Source: Propionibacteriaceae bacterium (GTDB lineage: Bacteria > Actinomycetota > Actinomycetes > Propionibacteriales > Propionibacteriaceae). From it: a DNA stretch of 64,000 bases. The DNA lies in assembly GCA_017306015.1 (NCBI GenBank), contig JAFKJK010000009.1, positions 124,001-188,000 of the forward strand. The letters are read 5' to 3'. The translations under genes and the position numbers were made by a program. Of the stretch, positions 42,414-50,666 are shown one piece after another. How positions within the stretch are numbered: the stretch's first letter is position 1; the number at the start of each line of letters is the position of its first letter. The notes beneath the pieces are model-generated. The model was not told the DNA's origin and did no database searches. It saw only the letters and a program-made list of their open reading frames with translations.

Positions 42414-43402
42414 CGCCTGGCGGTTTCGGGTCCGTAGAGGAACACCTGGATGCTGCCGCCGACGTTCAGGTCGACGCGAGTGCAGTCGGCGGCGGGGTCG
42501 ACCTGTGTGGAGGTCGCCCAGTGGTGCTCGTCTGCTAGGGCCTCGTCGACCACGGTTTTGGCCTCGGTCAGGGAGAGGCACTGGTCTGTGATCTCGCTGC
42601 GGAGCAGGGGGACGAGTTCGGCCGAGGCAAAGTCGTCGTTGCTGTAGAAGCTGGCTCGCACCTCGACCACACCCGGGTTGGGGACGAGCAGCAGCGCGCA
42701 TCGACCCTGTCCTGGAGCCTGCTCGGTGGTCTTGACGGTCCAGTCAGTGAGTCCGAGCCGGTCGAGTTCGGAGTGGGCGAATGCGGCGCCGGTGGTCTGA
42801 TCGAAGCACTGGCTGAGCCCGCCGTCCACGTAGTCGTCGAGCGACCTCTCCAGTTCGAAGACTCGTGCATCCTCCGTCCTGTTGATCGGCACGGCGTCGG
42901 CGGGCATGCCGGCGCGAGGCCCGACGACCAAGGACTCCTGCCAGCGGACCGCGACGGGGTCGACGATCCGGGGTTTGCCGGTCAGGTCGGCATAGCTGTC
43001 ACAGTCGGCCACCGGGTCGGTAGTCAGCGCGGGCCCGCCGTATTGCTCTGCTGCGTGCGCGGGGTCGTCGACCGCTGCCCAGGTGGCCATGCAGGTGTAG
43101 CCGTCCAGGGGGCCGGAGGCGTACCAGGCGGAGTACTTGGAGTACGCCCAAGCCGCCCCACCACCCAGCATCGCGACCGCGAGCACGCCGACGAGGAGCG
43201 TACGCCGCTGGCGGCGCCATTTCGGCACTACGGGGGTTGCAGATGTTGGCGCGGGCTCTGTGTCCTGCGTGGCGCGGGCCTGGACCTGTTGCAGGGTGGT
43301 TTCGCGGCGCCCGATGTACCAGGCGTTCGCGATGTCATCGGACTCGGGCTTCAGCGAGCCGAGTGCTTCGAGCAGGTCGTCGGGGGAGATCTTCGTCGTC
43401 AT
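42410..43402 (-). CDS. Single-pass membrane protein, possible anti-sigma factor
   Basis: A 330-residue protein directly behind the ECF sigma gene (its ATG follows the sigma stop by one base). The cytoplasmic N-terminus of about 65 residues (KISPDDLLEALGSLKPESDD) precedes one membrane helix at about 69-86 (LLVGVLAVAMLGGGAAWAYS). The outer domain of about 240 residues has repeated short Cys-containing patterns (YTCMATWAAV, VADCDSYADL, GLSQCFDQTT, GRCALLLVPN, DQCLSLTEAK, ADCTRVDLN). The topology, position and small cytoplasmic domain suit an anti-sigma factor or sensor, but no zinc-binding HxxxCxxC motif is present. Confidence 0.6.
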   Translation of the reverse strand: MTTKISPDDLLEALGSLKPESDDIANAWYIGRRETTLQQVQARATQDTEPAPTSATPVVPKWRRQRRTLLVGVLAVAMLGGGAAWAYSKYSAWYASGPLDGYTCMATWAAVDDPAHAAEQYGGPALTTDPVADCDSYADLTGKPRIVDPVAVRWQESLVVGPRAGMPADAVPINRTEDARVFELERSLDDYVDGGLSQCFDQTTGAAFAHSELDRLGLTDWTVKTTEQAPGQGRCALLLVPNPGVVEVRASFYSNDDFASAELVPLLRSEITDQCLSLTEAKTVVDEALADEHHWATSTQVDPAADCTRVDLNVGGSIQVFLYGPETARR

Positions 43403-43403
43403 T

Positions 43404-43946
43404 TCAGTTGCCTTCTGTCAGCAGGGAGAACGAGCGGTTGGTGGCGGTCTGTGGTGGGTCGTAGTGGCGGGCAAGTCGGCGCCTTGCTCGGCTCAGCCGG
43501 GCCCGTGCTGCGACCGGGGAGACGCCCAGTACGGCTGCCACTCCGGCGGCGTCCATGCCGTCCCAGCCGACCAGCAACAGCACCTCCCGGTCGTCCAGGT
43601 CGAGAGCAGCCAACGCCGTGAGCAGGTCCGTCCGCTCGACCGCCTCGACCGCACAATCCGGGCCCGCCAACTGCTGAACACCGTGCAGTTCGGCGATCAG
43701 CCGCTGCTGCCGGTCCCGCGACCGCCACAGGTGGCCCAGCGTCTTGCGGGCCGTGCCAAGCAGCCACGGCACCGGATCGGCCGGCAGTTCGCCGTAGCGG
43801 CGCCACGCCACCAGATACACCTCCGCGAGCACATCATCACAATTCGCCTCGTGGCAGTGCCGGCGCACGTAGCTGTACACCCTCGGCGAGGTGCGCTCGT
43901 ACAACCGGCGGAAGTCGCCCTCAGACGGTGGGGTCGATGTGCTCAT
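43404..43946 (-). CDS. ECF-type sigma-70 factor
   Basis: A 180-residue extracytoplasmic-function sigma factor. Region 2 is EGDFRRLYERTSPRVYSYVRR followed by DDVLAEVYLVAWRRYGELP (about residues 8-56), with the core-binding and -10-recognition helices. Region 4 is LTALAALDLDDREVLLLVGW, then MDAAGVAAVLGVSPVAARARLSRARRRLARHY (about residues 112-168), the -35-binding helix-turn-helix. ATG 43946 is used since the sequence before it is unlike sigma factors. It is first in a three-gene cassette with a membrane protein and a lipoprotein, a common way to connect an envelope signal to transcription. Its target promoters are not visible. Confidence 0.85.
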   Translation of the reverse strand: MSTSTPPSEGDFRRLYERTSPRVYSYVRRHCHEANCDDVLAEVYLVAWRRYGELPADPVPWLLGTARKTLGHLWRSRDRQQRLIAELHGVQQLAGPDCAVEAVERTDLLTALAALDLDDREVLLLVGWDGMDAAGVAAVLGVSPVAARARLSRARRRLARHYDPPQTATNRSFSLLTEGN

Positions 43947-44252
43947 ATCCCTGTAGTGCCCGGCACCGGCTGATTGTGACCGCCGATGATGGAGATCCTC
44001 CCTGCAAACTGCGATGATCCGGTGCTGCGCATGCGCCAAGTCTCTCCGAACACGAACAACCCCACCCGCCAGCAGCAGGTTCCGGCAGCAGAGTGTCCTT
44101 CGTTGGCTGCGCTTTCCGCCACGAGTACAAGGCGAAATTGCGATGTGCCAACCGCCATTTCGTCGCCTCGACGCTATCGGTGGAGGCCGCAGTCGGAGCG
44201 GAATGAGGCTAGCCGCCGGGCATGCCGGTGGCGGATCTGTACCCTGTGATGC
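43947..44252. other. 306-base gap between divergent sigma cassette and DUF2500-like gene
   Basis: Promoters for both directions should be here. I see no repeat, tRNA or CRISPR unit, and no convincing coding frame. Confidence 0.35.
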
Positions 44253-44603
44253 ATGGGCGGTTGGGGTGTGCTCTTGTTGATGATCGTGGCGACGGTCGTG
44301 GTTGTGGTCGGCATCCCGATCGTCGTGGCGATCACCCTTGCCGCGCGGCGGCGGCGGATCGACCGATCCTCGCCGCGGGTGCAGGTGGAAGCGCGGGTTG
44401 TCGACAAGCGCAGCCTGATCACCGGGGCCGGCGACTCCGCCTCAGACCAGCGGCAGTTCGTGACCTTCCAGTTCCCCAACGGCAACCGCCTCGAACTCGC
44501 CGTCCCAGCCTCACAAGCCGGCATCCTCATCGTCGGCGACGAAGGCCAACTGGACTGGCAAGGCCGCACCTACCTGGGGTTCGCACGCGAGATCCTGCGC
44601 TGA
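44253..44603 (+). CDS. DUF2500-like membrane-anchored protein
   Basis: A 116-residue protein with one long N-terminal hydrophobic helix (GVLLLMIVATVVVVVGIPIV, residues 5-24), then RRRRIDRS and a compact beta domain: VEARVVDKRSLITG, FVTFQFPNGNRLELAVP, GILIVGDEGQLDWQGRTYLGF. The pattern of variant-Lys-Arg strand, F.fpnG.r.El.v and GD.G.L..qG..ylgF is that of DUF2500 (YhhM-like) proteins of unknown function. ATG 44253 is 29 bases after a GCATGCCGGTGGCGG stretch with no strong Shine-Dalgarno. It is isolated between the sigma cassette and CRISPR segment 3. Confidence 0.65.
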   Translation: MGGWGVLLLMIVATVVVVVGIPIVVAITLAARRRRIDRSSPRVQVEARVVDKRSLITGAGDSASDQRQFVTFQFPNGNRLELAVPASQAGILIVGDEGQLDWQGRTYLGFAREILR

Positions 44604-44690
44604 CGCGTCCACCGCAAACGAGACCGGTGAGCTGTTGCGATGGCGAAGGTCGCGGCCAGACAGCCATAGGTTGCCACGAGCGCAGTGCGG

Positions 44691-44861
44691 CAGCTCAGCA
44701 GGCTTCACGAGGGCGTCCTGCGCGTCCGCCCAGTTCCGCGTGACCAGGCCGGCCATGCCCATCAGGGCGTCCGAACGTGCGCACACGAACATCTCGAACG
44801 ACGCCCAGCCGGTCCGGACATCCGCCTGATCCTGAACCCTCACACCTCTGCACTCCCGCAT
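44691..44861 (-). pseudogene. Remnant of a SigE-like ECF sigma factor N-terminus
   Basis: One minus-strand frame reads WASFEMFVCARSDALMGMAG then LVTRNWADAQDALVKP, which resembles the first helices of SigE-family ECF factors (F..Fv.aRs.aL...a.llt.dw..AeDlvq). The resemblance stops after about 45 residues, and nothing that looks like regions 2.4 or 4 follows. This could be a truncated gene left when the region was rearranged. The rest of 44604-45026 shows nothing else that I can support. Confidence 0.4.
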
Positions 44862-45026
44862 TCGACCACTTCGTTGCAGCAACCGCGGGGGGATCAACTC
44901 CAGACTGACTCGACTCAGCCCGCGGTCTGGTAGCGCCGCTAAGGGGACTCGTCGCGTTCTCGGGCCTGCCACATGCGGCTCTTCGCGGGATGACTGGAAC
45001 CAGCAGCACAGGGTCTCGGAGGTCAA

Positions 45027-45389
45027 GTCCTGCGGGGGTGAGCCGCCAGCGTCGGCGGGCCGCAACGGCCTGCGCACGTCCGCCCCGCACACGCGGGGGT
45101 GAGCCGCACTTCAGCGTGCCGTCAGGTTGTCGGGTGAAGTCCGCCCCGCACACGCGGGGGTGAGCCGATCAGCCCGGGCATCATCGAGGTGTACCAAATG
45201 TCCGCCCCGCACGCGATGTCCGCCCCGCCCGCGCGAGGGTGAGCCCACGTGCCCGTCCCATCCTCAGCTCAGTCACGGCGCACTACGCAAGGAGTGTGAC
45301 TTGACCCGGCGTGTATGCCGGACGCAGTCACACACAGCGCCTGTTCCTGGCACGAGCGGGCCCGCTGTGCACTCACGCTGGGGTGAGCC
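45027..45389 (+). CRISPR. Decayed CRISPR segment 3
   Basis: Units of the same repeat: an internally deleted one at 45027-45044 (GTCC joined to TGCGGGGGTGAGCC), intact ones at 45078-45105 and 45139-45166, one at 45200-45245 whose first 16 bases are duplicated (GTCCGCCCCGCACGCG, AT, then GTCCGCCCCGCCCGCG...), and a degenerate one ending CACGCTGGGGTGAGCC at 45389. Intact spacing is still 33 bases. About 114 bases without repeats separate the last two units. The same repeat and orientation as segments 1 and 2 suggest one former array split by rearrangement. Confidence 0.88.
45294..45333. repeat. Nested hairpin within CRISPR segment 3
   Basis: Outer arms GTGTGACT and AGTCACAC (8 bp) enclose an inner CCGGC/GCCGG stem (5 bp). 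It lies in the repeat-free part of the segment. It may be a terminator or the end of a small insertion. Confidence 0.5.
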
Positions 45390-45478
45390 GTCCTCGCCCA
45401 CCAGGGACGCCCGCAAGGAACCGCCCGTCCGCACGCGCGCCCGACCACCTGCCTCCCTGCTGTCGGGACGCGCCGAGG

Positions 45479-47449
45479 CTAGACGCGCTCGGGACCCTCC
45501 CAGCGGCAGACAAGATGGCCCACGAACGACGGGAGCACCCACCCACCGTCGGGACGCGGACGCAGGGCAGCGCCGCTGAGCACCTCACGCCAGACTCCGG
45601 CGGACCGATCGCCAGAGATCTCCAACCGCCCCTCGGCAGGCAGTCCAGAGCCGCCCCACTGCACCAGGTGCAGCAGCCGCCCCCCGTCCGGTGTGGCGTG
45701 CACGGCAGCCAACACCTCGAAGGCCGGGTCATGCTCCAGCACCCGGACGGACGGACGCACCTCCGGGAGCGACCCCACGCCAATCCCGCCAGGAACCCGC
45801 ACCACCGAGCACCCGCCCGACACCAACCGCTCCAACGCCTCCTCAGGCACCGACGACGGCTCCGCGACCAGCACCACCGTCCCCGCAGAAGGCGCCGGAT
45901 CAGACGTGTCCCACAACTCGTATCCGATGCTGTGACGCACCAAACCCGTCACCAACGCGTCCCACGCGTCGTACGCCACCCGGCGCGCCGGGTCCGCCCA
46001 CGGCACCACCGGCTGCCGCATCGTCCCCACCGTCGTGTGCGCGTCCAGCAGGTCCGGACGATGCACCGCGACCGTCACGCCGGCCTCCGGGCGCGCCTCC
46101 AGCAGCTCGGGGCAGGCAGCCACCACCTCCACCAACCGCCGCAGCGGCACGGAGAACCGTCCCAGGTCACCAACTGCAGAGATCGGCGCGAACTGCCAGT
46201 TCTCCCGGTCGACCAGCATGTAGAAGTTGAACCCCTGGTAGCCCAGCGCCATCGCCGCGCCCCACCACGCCGCCTCCTCCTCCGGCGTCGGATCCGGATA
46301 GTCCACCACCTCCCCAGGCGACCGCCAGATCCCCGCCATCATCTCCGGCGCCCACACCACCGGCTCCCCCGCCGCCCGCGCCGCCGCTGCCGTCCGCGCC
46401 AGGCAACTCACCAGCGACCACGACATCGGCGGGTCGTAGTAGTGGTCCACTCCGACCGCAACCCCCGACCCCAGCCGCTCCCGCACCCGGCGATGGCTCA
46501 GCGGCCCCTCGTGGACCACGTTCGGGATCAGGTTCACCGTCGACAGCAGCTGTCCCATCCCCAAGTCCGCGTGCATGTCGCGCAACACCGCCAGGTGCTC
46601 GACCAGCGAGTCCTCGATGAACGCCAGCCAGTCCCGGTCCGCCGCCGCGCTCACCGGCGTCGGTGCCGCCACGACCCCCACCAACTCCAGACCTCGCCCG
46701 TCCGACACCGCCGGACGCGGCGGCTCCGCCACCCCGAAACCGACTCCCGCCGCCGGGCCCCACGCACGCCGCCACGCGGCGACGTCCCCTTCGTACCGGG
46801 CCTCCAGCCACGACCGGAACTTCTCGATCGCCGCCGGGTGGTAGTCCGCAAAGTACAGCGCGTCCTGGAACGCCATGCTCGGCTCGTTGTCCAGCTGGAC
46901 GGCGATCACCGGCCCGTCCGGGTACGCCAGATCGCCGACCTGCGCCCACACCGCCCCCAACCACCGACGCGCGGACGCCAGGTACCCCGCCGCGTGCATC
47001 GACGGCACCGGATGCTCGAACGGCGTGTTGTAGCCCAGGCACGGACGCCCACCCGCACCCAGCGCCAGATCCTCCGTCCTCGCCATCAGCCAGTCCGGGT
47101 AACCCCCGCCGATCTCCTCCGCGCAGATCCACGGACCCGGCTTCAGCTGCACCAGCAGGTCACGCTCCGCGCACAACTCCACGAACCGGCGGACGTCCAG
47201 CGCCGGGTCGTCCTCGCCCCACCGGTAGCTGCCCTCCTCGGGCTCGTGCCGCCGCCACGACAGGTAGCTGCTCACCACCGGGACGCCCACCTCCACCACC
47301 GCGTCCAGGATCCGCGGCCACGCCGCCGGGTCCGTCCGCCAGAACTGCACCTCCCCGGACAGCAGCGGCACCGTCCGCTCCCCGACGACGAGCCCGCCCG
47401 CAGCCATCCGGATCGGGGACGCCGGCGCACCCGCCGGGACGCGGCTCAC
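45479..47449 (-). CDS. GH35-like beta-galactosidase
   Basis: A 656-residue glycosidase with a GH35-type TIM barrel. LLSGEVQFWRTDPAAWPRIL (about residues 27-46), then VVSSYLSWRRHEPEEGSYRW, LLVQLKPGPWICAEEIGGGYP and VIAVQLDNEPSMAFQ (the Asn-Glu of the acid/base, about residue 185) correspond in order to GEIHYFR, tY.pWn.HEp, lRpGPyiCAEw..GG.P and vQ.ENEyg. The nucleophile is probably Glu in VVWAPEMMAGIWRSPGE. No signal peptide is seen, so it acts on imported or phosphorylated galactosides. GTG 47449 overlaps the kinase stop (GTGA). It is the last gene of the glycan operon and ends 90 bases from a CRISPR remnant. Confidence 0.75.
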   Translation of the reverse strand: MSRVPAGAPASPIRMAAGGLVVGERTVPLLSGEVQFWRTDPAAWPRILDAVVEVGVPVVSSYLSWRRHEPEEGSYRWGEDDPALDVRRFVELCAERDLLVQLKPGPWICAEEIGGGYPDWLMARTEDLALGAGGRPCLGYNTPFEHPVPSMHAAGYLASARRWLGAVWAQVGDLAYPDGPVIAVQLDNEPSMAFQDALYFADYHPAAIEKFRSWLEARYEGDVAAWRRAWGPAAGVGFGVAEPPRPAVSDGRGLELVGVVAAPTPVSAAADRDWLAFIEDSLVEHLAVLRDMHADLGMGQLLSTVNLIPNVVHEGPLSHRRVRERLGSGVAVGVDHYYDPPMSWSLVSCLARTAAAARAAGEPVVWAPEMMAGIWRSPGEVVDYPDPTPEEEAAWWGAAMALGYQGFNFYMLVDRENWQFAPISAVGDLGRFSVPLRRLVEVVAACPELLEARPEAGVTVAVHRPDLLDAHTTVGTMRQPVVPWADPARRVAYDAWDALVTGLVRHSIGYELWDTSDPAPSAGTVVLVAEPSSVPEEALERLVSGGCSVVRVPGGIGVGSLPEVRPSVRVLEHDPAFEVLAAVHATPDGGRLLHLVQWGGSGLPAEGRLEISGDRSAGVWREVLSGAALRPRPDGGWVLPSFVGHLVCRWEGPERV

Positions 47450-48525
47450 CGCCGTTCTCCGAGCAGAGCGGACGCAGCCGTCAGCCTCCCGAACGCCGCC
47501 TCCGCGAGCGCCGGATCGACCAGCCCCAGCGCACCGACCAGCGAACCCACCACGGGTTCGACCTCGACCACCACCGGCACCGCTCCCGGCAGCCGCGTCC
47601 CGATCTCGGCCAGCAGCGCCTCCCGGAACACCGGCAGCCCGGACGCGACCACGCCGCCCCCGAGCGCCAGCGGCCACCCCTCGCCCTCGGCGTCGTCGGG
47701 ATGCTTCAGCGGGCCCCCCTCACCGGCGTCCCGGCCGACGCGGTCATCGCCGCGCTGGCCGCCGCCCAGGTCCAGTCCCGCCCGTCGGGCGGTCGCGTCC
47801 GCGTAGTCGACCAGCAGCCGGGCCTGGTCGGCGACCAGCGCCACGCTGACCGGGTCGCCCTCCGCCGCGCACGCCAGCACCACCGGTGCGGCCGACGCCG
47901 CCCGGCACCACGACCCGGACGACCCCCGCCGGGTGAAGCTGTGCAGCAGCGACTCGACGTCGCCGAACCCCGACCACTCCAACAGCGCCGACCTCAGCGC
48001 CGTCGCCGGTCCCAGGCCCTGCTCGGCCAGGTAGACCGCCCGCAGCGCCAGGTCCGCCAACCCGACCCCGCCGAGCGCATCCTGGCACCAGAAGCCCATC
48101 GCCGCCGTCGACCCGTCCGCACCCCGGGCCGCGATCGCCGGCCCGGTCCCCACGGTCACCGCCACCCCGACGCCCCCCGGATTCAGGCACCACAGCAGGG
48201 CGAAGCCGTCGTTCAGCACCTCCAGCCGCGCGGACGGCAGCCGCGACGCCAGTAGCCCCGACCACAACGCCCGGTCCTCCGGCCAGTCGACGCCGGCCAG
48301 GCAGCAGGTCGCCGCCACGACGTCGGACGCCGGTACTCCCGCGTCCCCGAGCGCCGCGTCCACCGCGGCGAGCACGGTGGAGGTCGCCGTCTCCTCCCGG
48401 TCGGCGCCGTAGATGTCGCCCGGGCCCGTCACCGCCCGTCCGACGACGGTGCCCTCCCGGTCGGCGACCAGCACCACCGACTTGGTGTTGCCGGCGTCGA
48501 CCGCGAGCACATGCCCGGACGTCAC
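47446..48525 (-). CDS. BadF/BcrA-type sugar kinase (N-acetylglucosamine kinase-like)
   Basis: A 359-residue ASKHA-fold kinase of the BadF/BadG/BcrA/BcrD family, whose sugar members phosphorylate GlcNAc, glucosamine or muramic acid derivatives. Phosphate-1 motif GHVLAVDAGNTKSVVLVADREG is at residues 4-25 and VAVTVGTGPAIAARGADG carries the phosphate-2 loop. PLALGGGVVASGLPVFREALL is the adenosine motif near the C-terminus. GTG 48525 overlaps the GH4 stop (GTGA). The stretch AGLDLGGGQRGDDRVGRDAG before the adenosine motif is more polar than usual and may be a loop. With a NagB-like deaminase in the same operon, an amino sugar is the likely substrate. Confidence 0.78.
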   Translation of the reverse strand: MTSGHVLAVDAGNTKSVVLVADREGTVVGRAVTGPGDIYGADREETATSTVLAAVDAALGDAGVPASDVVAATCCLAGVDWPEDRALWSGLLASRLPSARLEVLNDGFALLWCLNPGGVGVAVTVGTGPAIAARGADGSTAAMGFWCQDALGGVGLADLALRAVYLAEQGLGPATALRSALLEWSGFGDVESLLHSFTRRGSSGSWCRAASAAPVVLACAAEGDPVSVALVADQARLLVDYADATARRAGLDLGGGQRGDDRVGRDAGEGGPLKHPDDAEGEGWPLALGGGVVASGLPVFREALLAEIGTRLPGAVPVVVEVEPVVGSLVGALGLVDPALAEAAFGRLTAASALLGERR

Positions 48526-49823
48526 GGCACCAGCCGTGCGGGCAGGTACGCCGCGTGCGCCCTCGCCATCTCCACGTAGAGGTCCTCGGCCACGGTCAGC
48601 GACGGTACCAACGGGTGGGCGGCCAGCGCGCGGATCCCGTCCTCCACGGTGCCGTCCCAGCCGGCGACGGCCGCCAGCCGCTGGTGTTCGGCCAGCTGCT
48701 GGGTCAGCCCCCGAACCGCGTGCGGCAAGGGCAGTTGCGGCTCGATGTGGTACCCGTCCGCGTCGACGGTGGCCCACACCTCGACCACCGTGTCGTCGTC
48801 GAATCCCGGCAGCGCCCCGCCCTCGTTCGGCACGTTCACCGGCAGCCGGGCACCGGTGTCGTTGTACCGCGCGCTCATCACGTCGATGGCGAGTTCGAGC
48901 TCGTGGATCCCCCCGCGCGAACGGGACGGGTCGAGCTCGGGACGGTCGGCGGCCAGCTGCTCCTCGTAGTGCTTCCAGTACGTCGGGACGGACGCCAGGA
49001 TGTCCTCGGCCCGCGTGGTCGGGCTGGCCGCCTGCTCCCGCAGCACCGCGTCCTTGTAGTAGTAGTGGTGGAAGTAGTCGGACGGGACCGAGCGCATCCG
49101 CGTCGCGATGTGCAGGTGCCGGCGCTCGATGGTGCTCAACGTCGGGTCGTCACGGCGTTCGGCCCAGGCCGCGTCCAGCAGCGGCATCAGGTCCTCGCCG
49201 TCGTAGAGGTGCCGCGTGCTCCAGCAGTTGTGGTTGATGCCGGCCATCACGACGTCGGCCCGACTCGGATCCAGCCCGGCCGCCCGCAGCACCGTCCTCG
49301 GGAACGTGATCAGGCCCTCGCACATCGACACGATCGGACGGTCGGTGTTCTCCGTGACCGCCTGCGCGACGATGTTCACCGGGTTGGTGTAGTTGAAGAT
49401 CTCCGCCGAAGGTGCGACGTCGTCGAGATCGTCAATGACGTCACGCAGGACGGCGATCGAGCGCAGCGCCATGAACATTCCGCCCGGGCCCTGGGTCTCC
49501 TGGCCGACCACCCCGTGCTTGAGCGGGATCCGCTCGTCCAGAACGCGGGCGGCGAACCCACCGGGCCGGTAGCTGGACAGCACCGCGTCGACGTCCGCCA
49601 ACCCGGTCCGCCGGTCGGTGGTCGCGGTGATGGTCAGGTCGGCACCGGCCACCTCGGCCATCCTCGTGGACAGCCGGCGCACCAGCTCGAGATGGTCGGC
49701 GTCGATGTCGATGAGGACGATCTCCGACCCGGCGAACTCGGCCGCGTGCCAGATCAGGGACGCCATCGTCCCCGGCCCGCGGGTCGACCCGCCGCCGAGG
49801 TAGGCCAGCTTGATTCGTGCCAT
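48522..49823 (-). CDS. GH4 glycosidase (6-phospho-beta-glucosidase-like)
   Basis: A 433-residue family 4 enzyme that cleaves glycosides by an NAD+- and Mn2+-dependent redox mechanism. The Rossmann motif is LAYLGGGSTRGPGTMASLIW (residues 6-25), followed by VLIDIDADHLELVRRL. Metal-binding Cys and His can be seen in PIVSMCEGLITFP (about residue 170) and MAGINHNCWSTRHLYDG (about residue 200). GVVGQETQGPGGMFMALRSI and EIFNYTNPVNIVAQAV fit the family. Most GH4 members act on 6-phosphoglycosides, but no PTS is here and the kinase next door could supply the phosphate. The start has CAAGGAG upstream. It lies 27 bases after the deaminase gene. Confidence 0.85.
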   Translation of the reverse strand: MARIKLAYLGGGSTRGPGTMASLIWHAAEFAGSEIVLIDIDADHLELVRRLSTRMAEVAGADLTITATTDRRTGLADVDAVLSSYRPGGFAARVLDERIPLKHGVVGQETQGPGGMFMALRSIAVLRDVIDDLDDVAPSAEIFNYTNPVNIVAQAVTENTDRPIVSMCEGLITFPRTVLRAAGLDPSRADVVMAGINHNCWSTRHLYDGEDLMPLLDAAWAERRDDPTLSTIERRHLHIATRMRSVPSDYFHHYYYKDAVLREQAASPTTRAEDILASVPTYWKHYEEQLAADRPELDPSRSRGGIHELELAIDVMSARYNDTGARLPVNVPNEGGALPGFDDDTVVEVWATVDADGYHIEPQLPLPHAVRGLTQQLAEHQRLAAVAGWDGTVEDGIRALAAHPLVPSLTVAEDLYVEMARAHAAYLPARLVP

Positions 49824-49850
49824 CGTGAACTCCTTGTCGTGGTGGGGTGG

Positions 49851-50666
49851 TCAGGAGGCGAGCGGCAGTCGGGCCGCCGCGGCCTGGTCGAGAATCAGGG
49901 ACGGCTCGCGGCACTCGACCACGACGGTCGCCGGCCACGCCGGGTCGTAGCCGGCCGCGTGCACGATGCGGTCGACGGATCGCGCCTTGTCAGGGCCGTG
50001 GGCGACCATGACGGCACGGCGGCTGTGGCCCAGGATCGTCCCGACGCCGACGGTGATGCCGTGGGTGGGGACGCGGTCGAGCGAGCCGAAGGCCGGGAAG
50101 GTGTTGACGTTGTCGGCCCGGGTGGTCTGCGCCAGCTCGATGATCCGGGTCCGGGAGTCGTGGGCCGAGCCGGGCGGGTTGAACGCCACGTGCCCGTCGC
50201 TGGCCCCGGTCGCCAGCAGGAACAGGTCGATCCCGCCGAGCCGGGTCAGGACGTCCTCGAAGGCGGACGGGTCGGCCGGGTCGGCGATCCAGACCTGGGC
50301 CGCGTCCAGCCCCCGGCCCGGGCCGGCCGCCCGGTTCAGCGGGGCGACGATCTCCCGGAGTGCGAAGCCGCGGCAGCTGTGGGACTCCTCCGGGTCGACG
50401 GCTGCGAACCCGCCGGCGCCGTCGGGGACGACGTACTCGTCCATCATCACGACCCGCAGCCCGCGCAGGTCCAGGTCGCGGACGGCCACCTCGCGCGCCA
50501 GGTGGGCCAGCACCGGGGCGGGGCTGCGTCCGCTCGGGCAGCCGAGGACGAACGTGTCGCCGCGCCGGACGGCCGCGTCCACGGCCTGCGCGATCGAGGC
50601 GGCGACGTGGTGGCCGACGTCGCCGGGGGTCGGGAGGATGACGGGTACGAGCCGGGAAGTGTTCAT
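49851..50666 (-). CDS. Glucosamine-6-phosphate deaminase-like (NagB/6PGL family)
   Basis: A 271-residue protein of the NagB/6-phosphogluconolactonase fold. The substrate loop is FVLGCPSGRSPAPVLAHLAR (about residues 40-59), followed by RVVMMDEYVV with the catalytic Asp, and IDLFLLATGASDGHVAFNPPGS (about 150-171), which matches NagB GIG.DGH.AFN.Pgs with the catalytic His. ITVGVGTILGHSRRAVMVAHGPDKA is also typical. NagB converts glucosamine-6-P to fructose-6-P and ammonia. ATG 50666 overlaps the permease stop (ATGA), so it is in the importer operon. The region between SDGH and the substrate lid differs enough that another amino-sugar phosphate is possible. Confidence 0.8.
   Translation of the reverse strand: MNTSRLVPVILPTPGDVGHHVAASIAQAVDAAVRRGDTFVLGCPSGRSPAPVLAHLAREVAVRDLDLRGLRVVMMDEYVVPDGAGGFAAVDPEESHSCRGFALREIVAPLNRAAGPGRGLDAAQVWIADPADPSAFEDVLTRLGGIDLFLLATGASDGHVAFNPPGSAHDSRTRIIELAQTTRADNVNTFPAFGSLDRVPTHGITVGVGTILGHSRRAVMVAHGPDKARSVDRIVHAAGYDPAWPATVVVECREPSLILDQAAAARLPLAS

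Noticed and set aside
45311..47806. An 831-codon plus-strand frame rich in Arg, Pro and His
   Set aside because: Antisense to the GH35-like gene and partly made of CRISPR-derived sequence. Composition is typical of an antisense shadow.
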